Below, piece by piece: positions 18,201 to 27,017 of a stretch of DNA of 64,000 nucleotides; position 1 is the stretch's first letter; the number at the start of each line of letters is the position of its first letter. The notes beneath the pieces are model-generated. The model did no database searches and was not told where the DNA came from. It saw only the letters and a list, made by a program, of their open reading frames with translations. Both the position numbers and the translations under genes were made by a program. Source of the DNA: Chryseobacterium tagetis (GTDB taxonomy: Bacteria > Bacteroidota > Bacteroidia > Flavobacteriales > Weeksellaceae). The stretch spans positions 620,001 through 684,000 of the forward strand of contig NZ_JAERSE020000001.1 in assembly GCF_016735585.2 (NCBI RefSeq). Reading direction: 5' to 3'.

Positions 18201-18425
18201 TTTATTGCAGGATTGGTCCCTCTTGTTTTTGCAGGTGGAGCAGGTGCTATTGGAAACCATACCATTGGTGCTTCTGCGTTGGGAGGAATGTTGATAGGAA
18301 CCCTGTTCGGAGTTATTGTAATTCCTGGGCTCTATTACATTTTTGCCAAATTATCAGATGGCAGAAAAATGATTAAAGACGAAGACGAATCACCATTAAG
18401 CGAAGACATGATCCATTATGAATAA
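15264..18425 (+). CDS. RND multidrug efflux pump, HAE1 family (AcrB/MexB type)
   Basis: 1053 aa, the usual length for HAE1 pumps, with N-terminal FKKVIHRPVFAIVISVVILF and two six-helix repeats. In TM4 the proton-relay segment reads GIVVDNAIVVIE with Asp408-Asn409, where AcrB has two aspartates. The TM10 lysine is present (GLLGKNAVLIVE). It exports hydrophobic or amphiphilic compounds using the proton gradient. It overlaps the outer-membrane factor gene by 8 nt. The second-Asp substitution is seen directly; whether it changes coupling is unknown. Confidence 0.96.
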   Translation: MFKKVIHRPVFAIVISVVILFIGGLAIKQLPTEQFPKIAPTTVAVTIAYPGASADVLVKSSLITIENAINGVQGMRYITTDATSAGEATVNVIFDPGTDPNAAVVLVKTRVDQVMPLLPELVQKEGVVVNPIQPSMLMYVNLYSTNKSMDEKFLYNYATVNIIPEINRIHGIAKSQILGSRRYAMRIWLNPDRMRAYSISVDEVMKAIGEQSIIGRPGRIGQSSGIAAQSLEYVLTYKGQYNKPEEYENIIVRSNSEGENIKLKDVAKVELGSEFFDIYSNLDGHPSASIVLKQNYGSNANDVIKDVKAKLEEMKGNFPPGVDYKISYDVSQFLDASIEQVMHTLRDAFILVAIVVFIFLGDWRSTLIPIIAVPVSLIGTFFVIQLFGMSINLVTLFALVLAIGIVVDNAIVVIEAVHAKMEESDISPYKAVKEVMGEIAGAIIAITAVMVAVFIPISFMTGPVGTFYRQFSITMASSIVISAVVALTLTPVLAAMLLKNHHGKPKKSNIFTKALDSFNKGFDKVTGKYASFLRKIVTRKVVTWGILVAFCVGIFVVNKALPGGFIPNEDQGTIYAIVQTPPGSTLEQTNKVSRALQKICQGVDGVESVSSLAGYEIMTEGRGSNAGTCLINLKSWNDREHNVKEIMEELEEKSKDLGATIEFFEPPAVPGFGSSGGFSMRLLDLNRTTNYQDFDKVNKAFIAQLKKRKELTGVFTFFAANYPQYELVFDNNAAMQKGVSIGTAMENLNILIGSTYEQGFIRFGQFFKVYVQSSPEFRRLPSDILGLYVKNDHGEMVPYSAFMTMKKTQGPNEITRYNMYNSAAIRGLPAEGYTTADAIQVINEVAAKTLPHGYKVAWEGLSYDEAQRGNEAIYVFLVVLVFVYLVLAAQYESFIIPFAVLFSLPVGVFGSFMLLKAMGLENDIYAQVGLIMIIGLLGKNAVLIVEVAVKRRQAGDSILEAAIEGSRARFRPILMTSFAFIAGLVPLVFAGGAGAIGNHTIGASALGGMLIGTLFGVIVIPGLYYIFAKLSDGRKMIKDEDESPLSEDMIHYE

Positions 18426-19884
18426 GAATAAAATATATCAATATGCAGGAACGGCCTTCTTTTTATTAAGTCTTGCTGCCTGTAAATCAATAGACATACA
18501 GCAACGTGCTGAAAACAGAACGGTGCCTGGAAAATACGCATTGGCAGAAAATGATACGATCAACACAGGGAAGCAAAAATGGAATGAATATTTTAGTGAT
18601 CCCAATCTCCAGACGTTAATTAATCAGGCATTACAGAATAATCAGGAATTAAATATTATTCTTCAGGAAATTGAGATTTCTAAAAACGAAATTAAAGCGA
18701 AAAGAGGAGAATATTTACCGTCTGTAGGCTTAAAAGCGGGAGTGGGAGTTGATAAAGTAAGTCGCTATACCAACATCGGAGCAATGGAAGCCAATACCGA
18801 AATGGAGCCCGGAAAAGAAATGCCCGATCCTTTGTTTGATTTCGGAGTGGGTGTACAGGCAAAATGGGAAACCGATATTTGGGGAAAACTTCACAATGCA
18901 AAAAAAGCGCAGGTTCAGAGATATTTGGCGAGTGTAGAAGGGAAAAATTTCATGATCACGAATCTGATCTCAGAAATTGCCGATTCTTACTACGAACTGC
19001 TTGCTTTGGATAATGAGCTTGTTATTCTAAATCAAAATATTAAAATTCAGAATGACGCACTGGATATTATTAAAGATTTGAAAAAGAACGCCCGTTCCAA
19101 TGAACTTGCTGTGAAAAGATTTCAGGCACAGGTTCTCAAAACACAGGGAATGCAGTATGATATTCAGCAGAAGATCGTAGAAACCGAAAATAAGATCAAT
19201 TATCTGGTCGGAAGATTTCCTCAGCCGGTGGAAAGAAGTCAGGATTTTAATTCGGCTGTACCACAGACTGCTTACGCCGGAATCCCTTCAGAACTGTTGG
19301 AAAACCGTCCGGATATCAAACAGGCTGAATATGAACTGGCTGCTTCAAGACTGGATATTAAATCCGCAAAAGCAAGATTTTATCCTTCTCTTGATATTGG
19401 CGTTGGTGTCGGATTGCAGGCCTTTAATCCGACGTATCTTATTAAACCGGAATCATTCCTGTTTTCTTTAGCCGGAGAACTGACTGCACCATTGATTAAC
19501 CGAAGTGCAATAAAAGCAGCTTATTATAATGCCAATGCAAAGCAGGTTCAAGCAGTTTATCATTATGAGCAAACCGTTTTGGGAGCTTATATTGAAGTAG
19601 CCAATCAGCTTTCTAAAATCAAGAATCTGGAAAACAGTGTAGACATTAAAACCAGAGAAGTGGATGCTTTGACAAAATCAATCGACATCTCGAATGATCT
19701 GTTTAAATATGCCCGTGCTGATTATATGGAAGTACTTTTGACCCAACGTGATGCACTGGAATCAAAATTTGAATTGGTTGAAAAGAAAGTCAACCAGTTG
19801 AAAGCAAGTGTTGCTATCTATAGAGCGCTTGGTGGTGGTTGGGATCAGAATCCTGTTGCCTCGCCGGAAATTATAAAACCGTAG
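18418..19884 (+). CDS. Outer-membrane efflux factor (TolC/OprM, NodT family lipoprotein)
   Basis: 488 aa with a lipobox ending at Cys22 (LLSLAACKS). Two repeated helical hairpin/strand units are visible (EYLPSVGLKAGVGVDKV and ARFYPSLDIGVGVGLQAF), plus the motif ELLENRPDIKQAEYELAASR characteristic of NodT-type OMFs. It forms the trimeric exit duct for the RND pump. It overlaps the pump gene, and its transcript ends at the strong terminator at 19910. Confidence 0.95.
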   Translation: MNKNKIYQYAGTAFFLLSLAACKSIDIQQRAENRTVPGKYALAENDTINTGKQKWNEYFSDPNLQTLINQALQNNQELNIILQEIEISKNEIKAKRGEYLPSVGLKAGVGVDKVSRYTNIGAMEANTEMEPGKEMPDPLFDFGVGVQAKWETDIWGKLHNAKKAQVQRYLASVEGKNFMITNLISEIADSYYELLALDNELVILNQNIKIQNDALDIIKDLKKNARSNELAVKRFQAQVLKTQGMQYDIQQKIVETENKINYLVGRFPQPVERSQDFNSAVPQTAYAGIPSELLENRPDIKQAEYELAASRLDIKSAKARFYPSLDIGVGVGLQAFNPTYLIKPESFLFSLAGELTAPLINRSAIKAAYYNANAKQVQAVYHYEQTVLGAYIEVANQLSKIKNLENSVDIKTREVDALTKSIDISNDLFKYARADYMEVLLTQRDALESKFELVEKKVNQLKASVAIYRALGGGWDQNPVASPEIIKP

Positions 19885-19909
19885 GATTTCATACCATAAG
19901 TTTTTTCTT

Positions 19910-19944
19910 AAAGAGCTTACCTTTTTAAAGGTAAGCTCTTTTTA
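19910..19944. terminator. Perfect 15-bp bidirectional terminator
   Basis: AAAGAGCTTACCTTT (19910-19924) and its exact complement (19927-19941) flank a 2-nt loop, with T-runs at both ends. It separates the convergent efflux operon and ClC gene. Confidence 0.92.
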
Positions 19945-19954
19945 TATAGATATC

Positions 19955-21799
19955 TTAATCCGAATATTCTTTAAGTAATTGTCTGTAGCTCATCAGAATT
20001 TTTGATTTGGAGATAAACCCTATGAATTTATTGGTGTTATCTACCACAGGTAAATTCCAGACTCCGGTATCATCAAAGATCTGAAGAATTTCTAAAGGAC
20101 GGTCTTCCGGATGAATGATTGCGAGTGGTGTTTTCATGATTTCGGTAATTGTTACCGGAATTTTTTCAGCATTGAATAAATAAGGTCTGATATCATCCAG
20201 TGTCAGAATTCCACGCAATGTTTTGTGGTCATCGACGATGGCAAAAATATTTTTGTCTCCGTTTTTTACAAGTTCAAACAGATCGTCAATAGGCGCATTT
20301 TCCTGAATCATCTGAGAGTATCGGTCAATAAATTCTTCTGTTTTTAACGAAAATAATAAATTCTTATCATGTTTATTCGTAAAGATTTTTCCCTGATCAG
20401 CCATAGATTTAAGTTCCGGCGAAATAGGAGAGAACCATTTGGCGATTAGGTAAGATAGAATAGAAGCAATCATTAAAGGAATAAACAGATCATATCCAGA
20501 ACTGGATTCAGCAATCAGAAAAATTGCGGTTAACGGAGCGTACATAACACCGCTCATCGCTCCTGCCATTCCTACCAGAACAAGATTGGTAATAGGAACT
20601 TCTGTAAAGCCTATTTGTTGACAGATAATCGCAAACAAATAACCAACGGTTCCACCTGCAAAAAGAGAAGGTGCAAAATTTCCCCCGTTTCCTCCGCTGA
20701 AAATAGTGAAAGAAGTAGCAAAAGCCTTTAATAAAAGAACCAGAATAAGAAAGATGATAATGGTAAGATCTTTAATCTCAAAATATCTGAAAAGACTATT
20801 TTCAATAATCTGGTGAGTATCTCCGTTGGTAAAAGCTTTTACCGTTTCATAACCTTCACCAAACAAAGGCGGGAAAAGCACACACAATAAAGAAAGAACA
20901 GCGCCTCCAAACATGGCTTTTCTGAGACGGGACATTTGTAATCCTTTTATAAAATGCTCCACTTTTTGCGAGATCACTACAAAATATCTTGCATATAATC
21001 CGGCAATAATCCCTAAAACAAGATAATAAGGTACATTACGGTAATTGAAAGCCTCTCTTGCATGAAACCTGAAAAGCACATCTTCCTGAAGTAAAACCCT
21101 TGATAATAAACTTCCACAAACGGCAGCAACAACCAAAGGAATGAAATCTGTGAACACAACCCCCGTCAGCAAAATTTCAAAAGCAAACATAATTCCTGCA
21201 ATCGGAGCATTGAAAGCAGAAGCGATCCCCGCAGTTGCTCCGGCTGCTAATAAAAGAGTACGCTCCTTATAAGTAAGACGGTAGGTTTGTGCATAATTGG
21301 AACCGATTGCTGCTCCTGTTACTGCAATGGGGCTTTCCAGTCCTGCCGATCCTCCAAGCCCTACCGTTATGGCACTCTGAATGATTTGAGAATACATTTT
21401 AACTGATGAAACAATACTGGAGTTCTGTGCAATTTCATACAAAATAGCTCCAATTCCTTTTCTGTCCTGTCCTTTAAACAAAGTAAGAACAATACTGGTC
21501 GTTAAAACAATTCCTAAAAACGGAAAAACAATATAAAATAAAATCTGATATTCGAAATGAACTTCGGTGGTAATAAAATGATGAATACTGTGAACCAAAG
21601 TTTTCAGTAAAACCCCTGCCAAACCGGCAGTACAACCAACGAGAATTCCGGATAACACCAGAAACTGATTTCTGCTGAGCCTGTTATTTAACCAATGAAG
21701 AATGAGTTCGTAGCTGCGTGCTTTTTCAAGTCCAAACTTCTGAAAGTCTCTTTTAAACTTTAAAAAGCTCAGCAATTTTTTTTTATTATGAATTTTCAC
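19955..21799 (-). CDS. ClC-family chloride channel/antiporter with two CBS domains
   Basis: 614 aa. The selectivity motifs are present: GGSAGLESPIAVTGAAIG (with the gating-type Glu), GGNGGNFAPSLFAGG, and the MYAPLTAIFLIAE segment. About ten membrane helices are followed by a C-terminal pair of CBS domains (FVIDRYSQMIQENAPI region and NLPVVDNTNKFIGFISKS). The external Glu suggests an H+/Cl- exchanger rather than a channel. The start is a GTG at 21799. CBS domains usually sense nucleotides. It is convergent with the efflux operon and separated from it by a terminator. Confidence 0.94.
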   Translation of the reverse strand: MKIHNKKKLLSFLKFKRDFQKFGLEKARSYELILHWLNNRLSRNQFLVLSGILVGCTAGLAGVLLKTLVHSIHHFITTEVHFEYQILFYIVFPFLGIVLTTSIVLTLFKGQDRKGIGAILYEIAQNSSIVSSVKMYSQIIQSAITVGLGGSAGLESPIAVTGAAIGSNYAQTYRLTYKERTLLLAAGATAGIASAFNAPIAGIMFAFEILLTGVVFTDFIPLVVAAVCGSLLSRVLLQEDVLFRFHAREAFNYRNVPYYLVLGIIAGLYARYFVVISQKVEHFIKGLQMSRLRKAMFGGAVLSLLCVLFPPLFGEGYETVKAFTNGDTHQIIENSLFRYFEIKDLTIIIFLILVLLLKAFATSFTIFSGGNGGNFAPSLFAGGTVGYLFAIICQQIGFTEVPITNLVLVGMAGAMSGVMYAPLTAIFLIAESSSGYDLFIPLMIASILSYLIAKWFSPISPELKSMADQGKIFTNKHDKNLLFSLKTEEFIDRYSQMIQENAPIDDLFELVKNGDKNIFAIVDDHKTLRGILTLDDIRPYLFNAEKIPVTITEIMKTPLAIIHPEDRPLEILQIFDDTGVWNLPVVDNTNKFIGFISKSKILMSYRQLLKEYSD

Positions 21800-21946
21800 C
21801 TGCTTAAATTTGGGAATATGCGATCAATAGAAATGTAAATGTAAGAAATTATATTTTTAATGATCGCTTATAGAGTCATATATTAAATCTTAAAATCTCC
21901 AAAACCAGCAGATTTCGGAGTATAAGAAAAAGTACGATTAGTACAA

Positions 21947-22306
21947 TTAGCTAAGCGTATAGTTTAAGATAACCAGTCTCAGAATAAAGTGAACATAATT
22001 TTCCTCAACTTCTTTTCTGTTGATGAGCTTGTTTTTATATTCGTAGGATGACAAAGCCTGTATAGCTCTTTGATACATTTCAAAATCTTCCCCTTTTATT
22101 TTGATTCTTCCGTTACCGTCTTTAGTTTGAATAAGATTATTGTCTAAAGTTCTGACTTTGAATAAGACATGATTCAATTTTGAACGAGATCGCATTGAAC
22201 CGGCATGTCTTTCAACGATATTCACTTTGAACGAATCAAATACGATGGTGTTGAAAACGATATTAGAACCGGGTTCCTGCGTATTGAGTTCAAGTGTATA
22301 ATTCAT
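21947..22306 (-). CDS. Hypothetical 119-aa protein
   Basis: I take the ATG at 22306 (MNYTLELNTQEPGSNIVFN), because the longer reading frame would begin inside the promoter. Likely a small cytoplasmic protein rich in beta structure, with a C-terminal helical segment (EMYQRAIQALSSYEYKNKL). No recognisable family. It has a textbook Bacteroidota promoter and sits between ClC and another hypothetical. Confidence 0.72.
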   Translation of the reverse strand: MNYTLELNTQEPGSNIVFNTIVFDSFKVNIVERHAGSMRSRSKLNHVLFKVRTLDNNLIQTKDGNGRIKIKGEDFEMYQRAIQALSSYEYKNKLINRKEVEENYVHFILRLVILNYTLS

Positions 22307-22321
22307 AAAATTTTCTTTTTG

Positions 22322-22351
22322 CAAATTTACGTAGAAGAAGAAGATTTTCAA
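22322..22351 (-). promoter_or_regulatory. Bacteroidota promoter TTTTG-N19-TAAATTTG
   Basis: On the - strand, TTG (complement of 22349-22351) lies 19 nt upstream of TAAATTTG (complement of 22322-22329). The ATG at 22306 follows 15 nt later. Excellent consensus match. Confidence 0.78.
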
Positions 22352-22558
22352 AATAAATTAGCTAAATCTATTCAGTAATTTTTAAAGTTAAATTTTAATT
22401 CCAATTAATTTTTTTTAATAAATAGAATCTTGTACTTAATGAATTCGCTTTTACAATGAAAGGTATTCAACAGTAATCGCTATTTTATATACTTAAAAAG
22501 CAGATAATGAATGTTTATTGCCAAATTTTAATTATATAAAAACGAAGAAAAATAAGTA

Positions 22559-22978
<420 letters not shown>

Positions 22979-23120
22979 TTATTCTAATTTTCAATCTTAT
23001 AAAAGATTTTATTTTTGAAAAATTGGAGACTTCCTTATTAATATTAACTTTAATTTAACGTTTGACGATGTAACGAATATTCCCGTATTGGTGTCTTATA
23101 ATTGGAAAAACATAATTTCA

Positions 23121-25319
23121 ATGAAAAATATTATAGTGCCAATCGCTTTATTAATGGGAACTTTAGTCTTTGCTCAGGCTCAAAAAGATACTTTAGAATC
23201 GAAAGTAAAAGAAAAAGAAATAGAAGCGGTTACGTTCGTGGCAAAAAAGCCAACGGTAGAATCTAAGGTTGACCGTACGGTGTTTAATGTTGCCAATAGT
23301 TCAATTCTTGCGGGGAATACAACTTGGGATGTACTGCGAATGACCCCCTTGTTAAGCATTGATAATAATGACGCGATAAAAGCGGAAGGAGAAACTGTTA
23401 CGGTATATATCAACGACAGAAAAACCGTATTTACAGGGAAAGAACTGAAAGAATATTTAAAGACAATTCCTGCCGATAACCTGATGAAAATAGAAGTAAT
23501 CACCAGTCCTTCTTCAAGATATGAAGCAACAGGTTCGGTTATCAATATTGTTTTGAGAAAACGTGATGATGAAGGATTAAAAGGGAGTGTAACCTTTAAT
23601 AACAGGCAGAATACCAAAAATTCTCAGTACAGCAATCTTAACTTAAATTATCACAAGAAAAACTTTACACAAACCCTTATCGGAGGTTACAGTGATAATA
23701 CTAATGTACAGAAAAGCTCCAGTCTTTATACTTTGTATGAAGATAATTCAACGACTCAGATTAATTCCAAAACGATTGGAAGGTATAAAAGTCCGTCGGT
23801 TTCTTCAACTTCGGAATTTGAGCTGAATAGCAAAAATACAGTAGGGGTTATTCTGGAATATTATCAAAGTAATTCGAACTCTTCTTCTGATGCAGACGGG
23901 CTGAAAAATATCAATGGAGATTTTGATAATTCTTATATCCAGAATCAAAACTCAAATGGTCTTAACCGTAATTTGGGAACGAATCTTTTCTATAAATGGT
24001 ATGATAAGGAAAAGAATAAGATTTTAGATGTAAACTTAGGAACAAACTATTATGGTCAGTCAGATGACAGCTATTACATAAAAGATATGCTTTCCGTTAA
24101 AGATAAAGTATTGGTAAGAGATATTAAAGACATAGGAGTCCTTACGGATACAGAAAACAGAAATTATTATATTAAAGTTGATTATACTCAGCCATTAGGA
24201 AAATCAGGCGGTAATTTCGAGATTGGAGGGAAGATCGATTTTAACAATAATGTAATTCCGAACAGTTTGTATGGGAATAACCTGGGAAGTCTAAGTAAAA
24301 ATGATACTTTTCATTATGAAGATCAGATTGGTTCAATCTATGGAAACTACAGCAAGACATTCTTTAAAAAATTAGAAACGAGAATAGGACTTCGTTACGA
24401 ATATATTGATTACAAAATTAGCCAGGACGTTGCCGGAACCTCAAGAAAAGATTCTTACGGAAAATTATTACCTAATATTTTAGTTAAATATTCCTTCTCA
24501 GATAAATATGATCTGAGCTTAACTTATAATAAAAATATATGGAGACCTTGGTATGCAGAATTCAATCCGTTTTTAATTCCCAATAACGACGGTTTCTATA
24601 GCCGTGGAAATATCGATCTGGAACCGAACCCAAGTGACAGAGTATATATGAAACTTGGAATTCTGAAGAAATACTTTATCTCAGCAAGATATATGTTTAC
24701 CGATCAGGATTATTGGACAGATTATGTACAGGGAGATATTACGGGTTCAGATGGGAAACCACAGAAAATAACCATTACCCAGCCTTCCAATTTTGCTGGA
24801 AAGGTTCATAAATATTATGTATACGCGAATACAAACCAGACCTTCTTTAAAAATAAATTTACAGTAAATCTTGGGTTGGGTTGGTATTATATCGACAATA
24901 GCGATTTTAATCAGAAAAATAAACTGTACAATGCGAACAGCTACATCAGTTATCTGAGTGCTTCAACCAATCTTTCATACACTAATCTTTTTAATAAAAA
25001 CATTAATTTGAGTGCATGGGTGGAAGTTTCTAACCAAAATAACGGGAACTCTACTACAAATAAAGCGAATGTTTTCCATAATATTTCTGCAACGAAAATA
25101 TTCCCGAAAACACAGATGGAGGTCAGTCTTCAGTTGATGAATATTTTCCAGAGACCGAATTATGATGCTACAACGTATACACAGGGAGGAACTTTCAGAA
25201 ATGCTTCGAAATGGGATTGGTACGGTGCTTCCATCTCATTCGTAAAGCGATTTGGGAACCAGAAAGTAAAAGAAAATACCAAAACCGATGTTGAGAAAAA
25301 CGGAGGCGGAGGAAAATAG
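23121..25319 (+). CDS. TonB-dependent-receptor-like outer-membrane beta-barrel protein
   Basis: 732 aa from the ATG at 23121 (MKNIIVPIALLMGTLVFAQA, a clean signal peptide); the frame extends 11 codons further upstream but without sense. Residues about 25-130 are a plug-like domain (KVDRTVFNVANSSILAGNTTWDVLRMTPLLS, VYINDRKTVF). The rest is a large beta-barrel with many aromatic strands, of the Bacteroidota outer-membrane beta-barrel family related to TonB receptors (PF14905-like). No CarboxypepD-like repeat is evident. Ligand unknown. The C-terminal tail GNQKVKENTKTDVEKNGGGGK is unusually polar for a barrel end. It stands alone with its own terminator. Confidence 0.88.
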   Translation: MKNIIVPIALLMGTLVFAQAQKDTLESKVKEKEIEAVTFVAKKPTVESKVDRTVFNVANSSILAGNTTWDVLRMTPLLSIDNNDAIKAEGETVTVYINDRKTVFTGKELKEYLKTIPADNLMKIEVITSPSSRYEATGSVINIVLRKRDDEGLKGSVTFNNRQNTKNSQYSNLNLNYHKKNFTQTLIGGYSDNTNVQKSSSLYTLYEDNSTTQINSKTIGRYKSPSVSSTSEFELNSKNTVGVILEYYQSNSNSSSDADGLKNINGDFDNSYIQNQNSNGLNRNLGTNLFYKWYDKEKNKILDVNLGTNYYGQSDDSYYIKDMLSVKDKVLVRDIKDIGVLTDTENRNYYIKVDYTQPLGKSGGNFEIGGKIDFNNNVIPNSLYGNNLGSLSKNDTFHYEDQIGSIYGNYSKTFFKKLETRIGLRYEYIDYKISQDVAGTSRKDSYGKLLPNILVKYSFSDKYDLSLTYNKNIWRPWYAEFNPFLIPNNDGFYSRGNIDLEPNPSDRVYMKLGILKKYFISARYMFTDQDYWTDYVQGDITGSDGKPQKITITQPSNFAGKVHKYYVYANTNQTFFKNKFTVNLGLGWYYIDNSDFNQKNKLYNANSYISYLSASTNLSYTNLFNKNINLSAWVEVSNQNNGNSTTNKANVFHNISATKIFPKTQMEVSLQLMNIFQRPNYDATTYTQGGTFRNASKWDWYGASISFVKRFGNQKVKENTKTDVEKNGGGGK

Positions 25320-25338
25320 TTTCGTGTTTTTCTAATTG

Positions 25339-25370
25339 AAACGGATCATGATATTCATGATCCGTTTTTA
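25339..25370. terminator. Perfect 13-bp hairpin terminator
   Basis: AAACGGATCATGA / TCATGATCCGTTT with a TAT loop and T-rich ends on both strands. It separates the convergent receptor and SDR genes. Confidence 0.9.
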
Positions 25371-25394
25371 TATATTAAAAAAAAGAGAAAAGAT

Positions 25395-26387
25395 TTATTT
25401 TTTAGAAGATTTTGAGGAGAAAATCATGTAAGCTAATCCAAGTCCTATACCGGCAAAAATCGACAGTTTTGTCTTCCTTGAAAGTACGGGAAACATAGTT
25501 TCACCATAAATCCGATGGGGTTCTGATGACGGAGTAAGGACATTTCCTGCATCATTAGGCGCTTTTTTCACTTTCATCAACACTCTCATAGCGGCTGAAG
25601 CGGTATTCATGACAGGTTTAGGAAATAATCCATAGATATTTTTAAGTATCATTGAAGTGAAATCCGGAAAAAGATCCTTTTTAGGATGTTTGGCAAGTTG
25701 TACGATACTTGCAGCTGTATCTCTGGGATCTGCGGCTAAAGGAGGTATTTTAAAATCTAATCCTGAATACTTTGCCGAATGCATATTTCCGGTAGATCTT
25801 TGGATTTGCGGATAAAGATTACAGATATGAATATAAGGGAAATCCGAAATCTCTCCATGTAGACATTCCATCATTCCGCGGATTCCAAACTTGGCAGAAG
25901 AATACGCTGCACTATAGGGAGCAGGCATAAAACCGCCGATCGAAACATTATTGATAAGGATACCTTCCTGTTGTTTTTTGAAAATAGGTAAAACACTGTA
26001 AGCTCCATGCATATACCCGAAAAGATTGGTCTTTATCACCTGTTCGTTCAGCTCCATAGGAATTTCTTCAAACTTTCCGCTTGCCATTACTCCTGCATTG
26101 TTTACCCATATATCGATTCTTCCGTTAAATTGCAAAGCCTTATTTGCTAAATTCTGAACATCTTCCGCGATAGAAACATCGGTGAGAACGCTCATTGCTG
26201 CGACACCCAAATCTCTGCACAAAGTCACCGTTTCATCCAAACCTTCTTTTCCTCTTGCTGCTACTACAATATTGCAGCCTTCCAATGCAAAAGCTTCCGC
26301 AGCAGCTCTTCCTACACCGCTGCTTCCTCCGGTAATGACGACAGTTTTTCCTTTTAAACTTTTTTGTAATAGATCAGCTGATTTCAT
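25395..26387 (-). CDS. Short-chain dehydrogenase/reductase with C-terminal membrane anchor
   Basis: 330 aa. Rossmann cofactor motif TGGSSGVGRAAAEAFA, the NNAG motif (WVNNAGVMASG), and catalytic Ser/Tyr-x3-Lys (NNVSIGG...YSAAYSSAKFG). The C-terminal extension of about 75 residues ends in a hydrophobic helix (LSIFAGIGLGLAYMIF), so the enzyme is probably membrane-tethered. It oxidises or reduces an alcohol/ketone with NAD(P); the substrate cannot be told. A 7-bp dyad (26403-26409/26417-26423) lies 16 nt upstream of its start and could be an operator. Confidence 0.92.
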   Translation of the reverse strand: MKSADLLQKSLKGKTVVITGGSSGVGRAAAEAFALEGCNIVVAARGKEGLDETVTLCRDLGVAAMSVLTDVSIAEDVQNLANKALQFNGRIDIWVNNAGVMASGKFEEIPMELNEQVIKTNLFGYMHGAYSVLPIFKKQQEGILINNVSIGGFMPAPYSAAYSSAKFGIRGMMECLHGEISDFPYIHICNLYPQIQRSTGNMHSAKYSGLDFKIPPLAADPRDTAASIVQLAKHPKKDLFPDFTSMILKNIYGLFPKPVMNTASAAMRVLMKVKKAPNDAGNVLTPSSEPHRIYGETMFPVLSRKTKLSIFAGIGLGLAYMIFSSKSSKK

Positions 26388-26539
26388 TTTGTGATTGTTT
26401 TTGGTTGATGCTAATAATCAACCTATTATTATGCCATTAAGAATATTTCTGATTCCTAATTTTTTTAAACAATGTCTAGCTGACTAAAGATTTTATACTT
26501 TAGAATATTTTGAATTGTTGAGATAACGGTTGTGAAATT

Positions 26540-26767
26540 TTATTCATCAAATAAAATTCTTCCGTCAAAAGGTTCGCTCCAGCGGATCATAATCAATTTG
26601 TTGTGCCTTTTAATTTCAGCTTGTAGTACTTCATACTCTCCATTTTCATTTTTTCTTTCTACAATCAGATCAACTCCTTCGCCAATATTTCCTTCTTGAA
26701 ATTCCAACTGAAACTCACCGGACTGATTTTTTACAAAATCCTCTTTTTTAAAATTTCTGTGTGCCAT
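26540..26767 (-). CDS. Small 75-aa hypothetical protein with sigma-54-like promoter
   Basis: MAHRNFKKEDFVKNQSGEFQ is the likely start (ATG at 26767); the eight codons before it are leader sequence. A compact, charged, beta-rich protein (EGVDLIVERKNENGEYEVLQAEIKRHNKLIMIRWSEPFDGRILFDE), no Cys. Family not recognised. It is transcribed divergently from the small-RNA element at 26907, and both have TGGCA-type sigma-54-like boxes about 70 bp apart. Confidence 0.7.
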   Translation of the reverse strand: MAHRNFKKEDFVKNQSGEFQLEFQEGNIGEGVDLIVERKNENGEYEVLQAEIKRHNKLIMIRWSEPFDGRILFDE

Positions 26768-26798
26768 GATATGTATTTTTAAGATAATCAAGGTAGAG

Positions 26799-26814
26799 AA
26801 TAAACTATGCCAAG
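26799..26814 (-). promoter_or_regulatory. Candidate sigma-54 promoter for the 75-aa gene
   Basis: The - strand reads TTGGCATA-N4-ATTC, with GG and C correctly spaced but the -12 G replaced by T. The expected start is near 26787, 20 nt before the ATG. It closely resembles the candidate site ahead of kdp. Confidence 0.4.
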
Positions 26815-26881
26815 ACGAAATTTTATTATTTTTTCTTAAAAAATCTTAATTATTGCTAAAAAAACGGATGCAAGATTTATT

Positions 26882-26896
26882 TGGCACAAAATTTTA
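26882..26896 (+). promoter_or_regulatory. Candidate sigma-54 promoter of the sRNA element, copy A
   Basis: TGGCACA-AAAT-TTTA keeps the full TGGCAC -24 box; the -12 box is degenerate (TTTA for TTGC). It would start transcription near 26907, immediately before the 39-nt conserved core. Confidence 0.45.
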
Positions 26897-26906
26897 ATAG
26901 GAGAAT

Positions 26907-26978
26907 GTAACTCATGTTTAATTTGAGTTTTCATGGTTATTAGTTTTTATCCTCAGAGTTTTCTGAGGATTTTTTTTT
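26907..26978 (+). ncRNA. Putative sigma-54-driven small RNA, copy A
   Basis: 26911-26949 is a 39-nt core identical, base for base, to the complement of 36976-37014 ten kilobases away. It begins CTCATGTTTAATTTGAG. Right after it is a perfect intrinsic terminator (ATCCTCAGA-GTTT-TCTGAGGAT, then eight T). The terminator sequence differs from that of the other copy, while the core is invariant, as expected when selection acts on a transcribed regulatory sequence. CTCA/TGAG within the core may form a small hairpin. Predicted length is about 71 nt. No protein-coding role is apparent on this strand. Confidence 0.6.
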
Positions 26979-27017
26979 ATCCATAAAGAAAGGGTAGAGA
27001 AGGGGAAATGAAACTGC

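Noticed and set aside
22509..22523. TGGCAAT-N4-ATTC on the - strand, resembling the weaker sigma-54 candidates.
   Set aside because: The nearest gene on that strand starts 200 bp downstream and already has a textbook TTTTG-N19-TAAATTTG promoter. Weak matches of this kind are expected by chance in AT-rich DNA.
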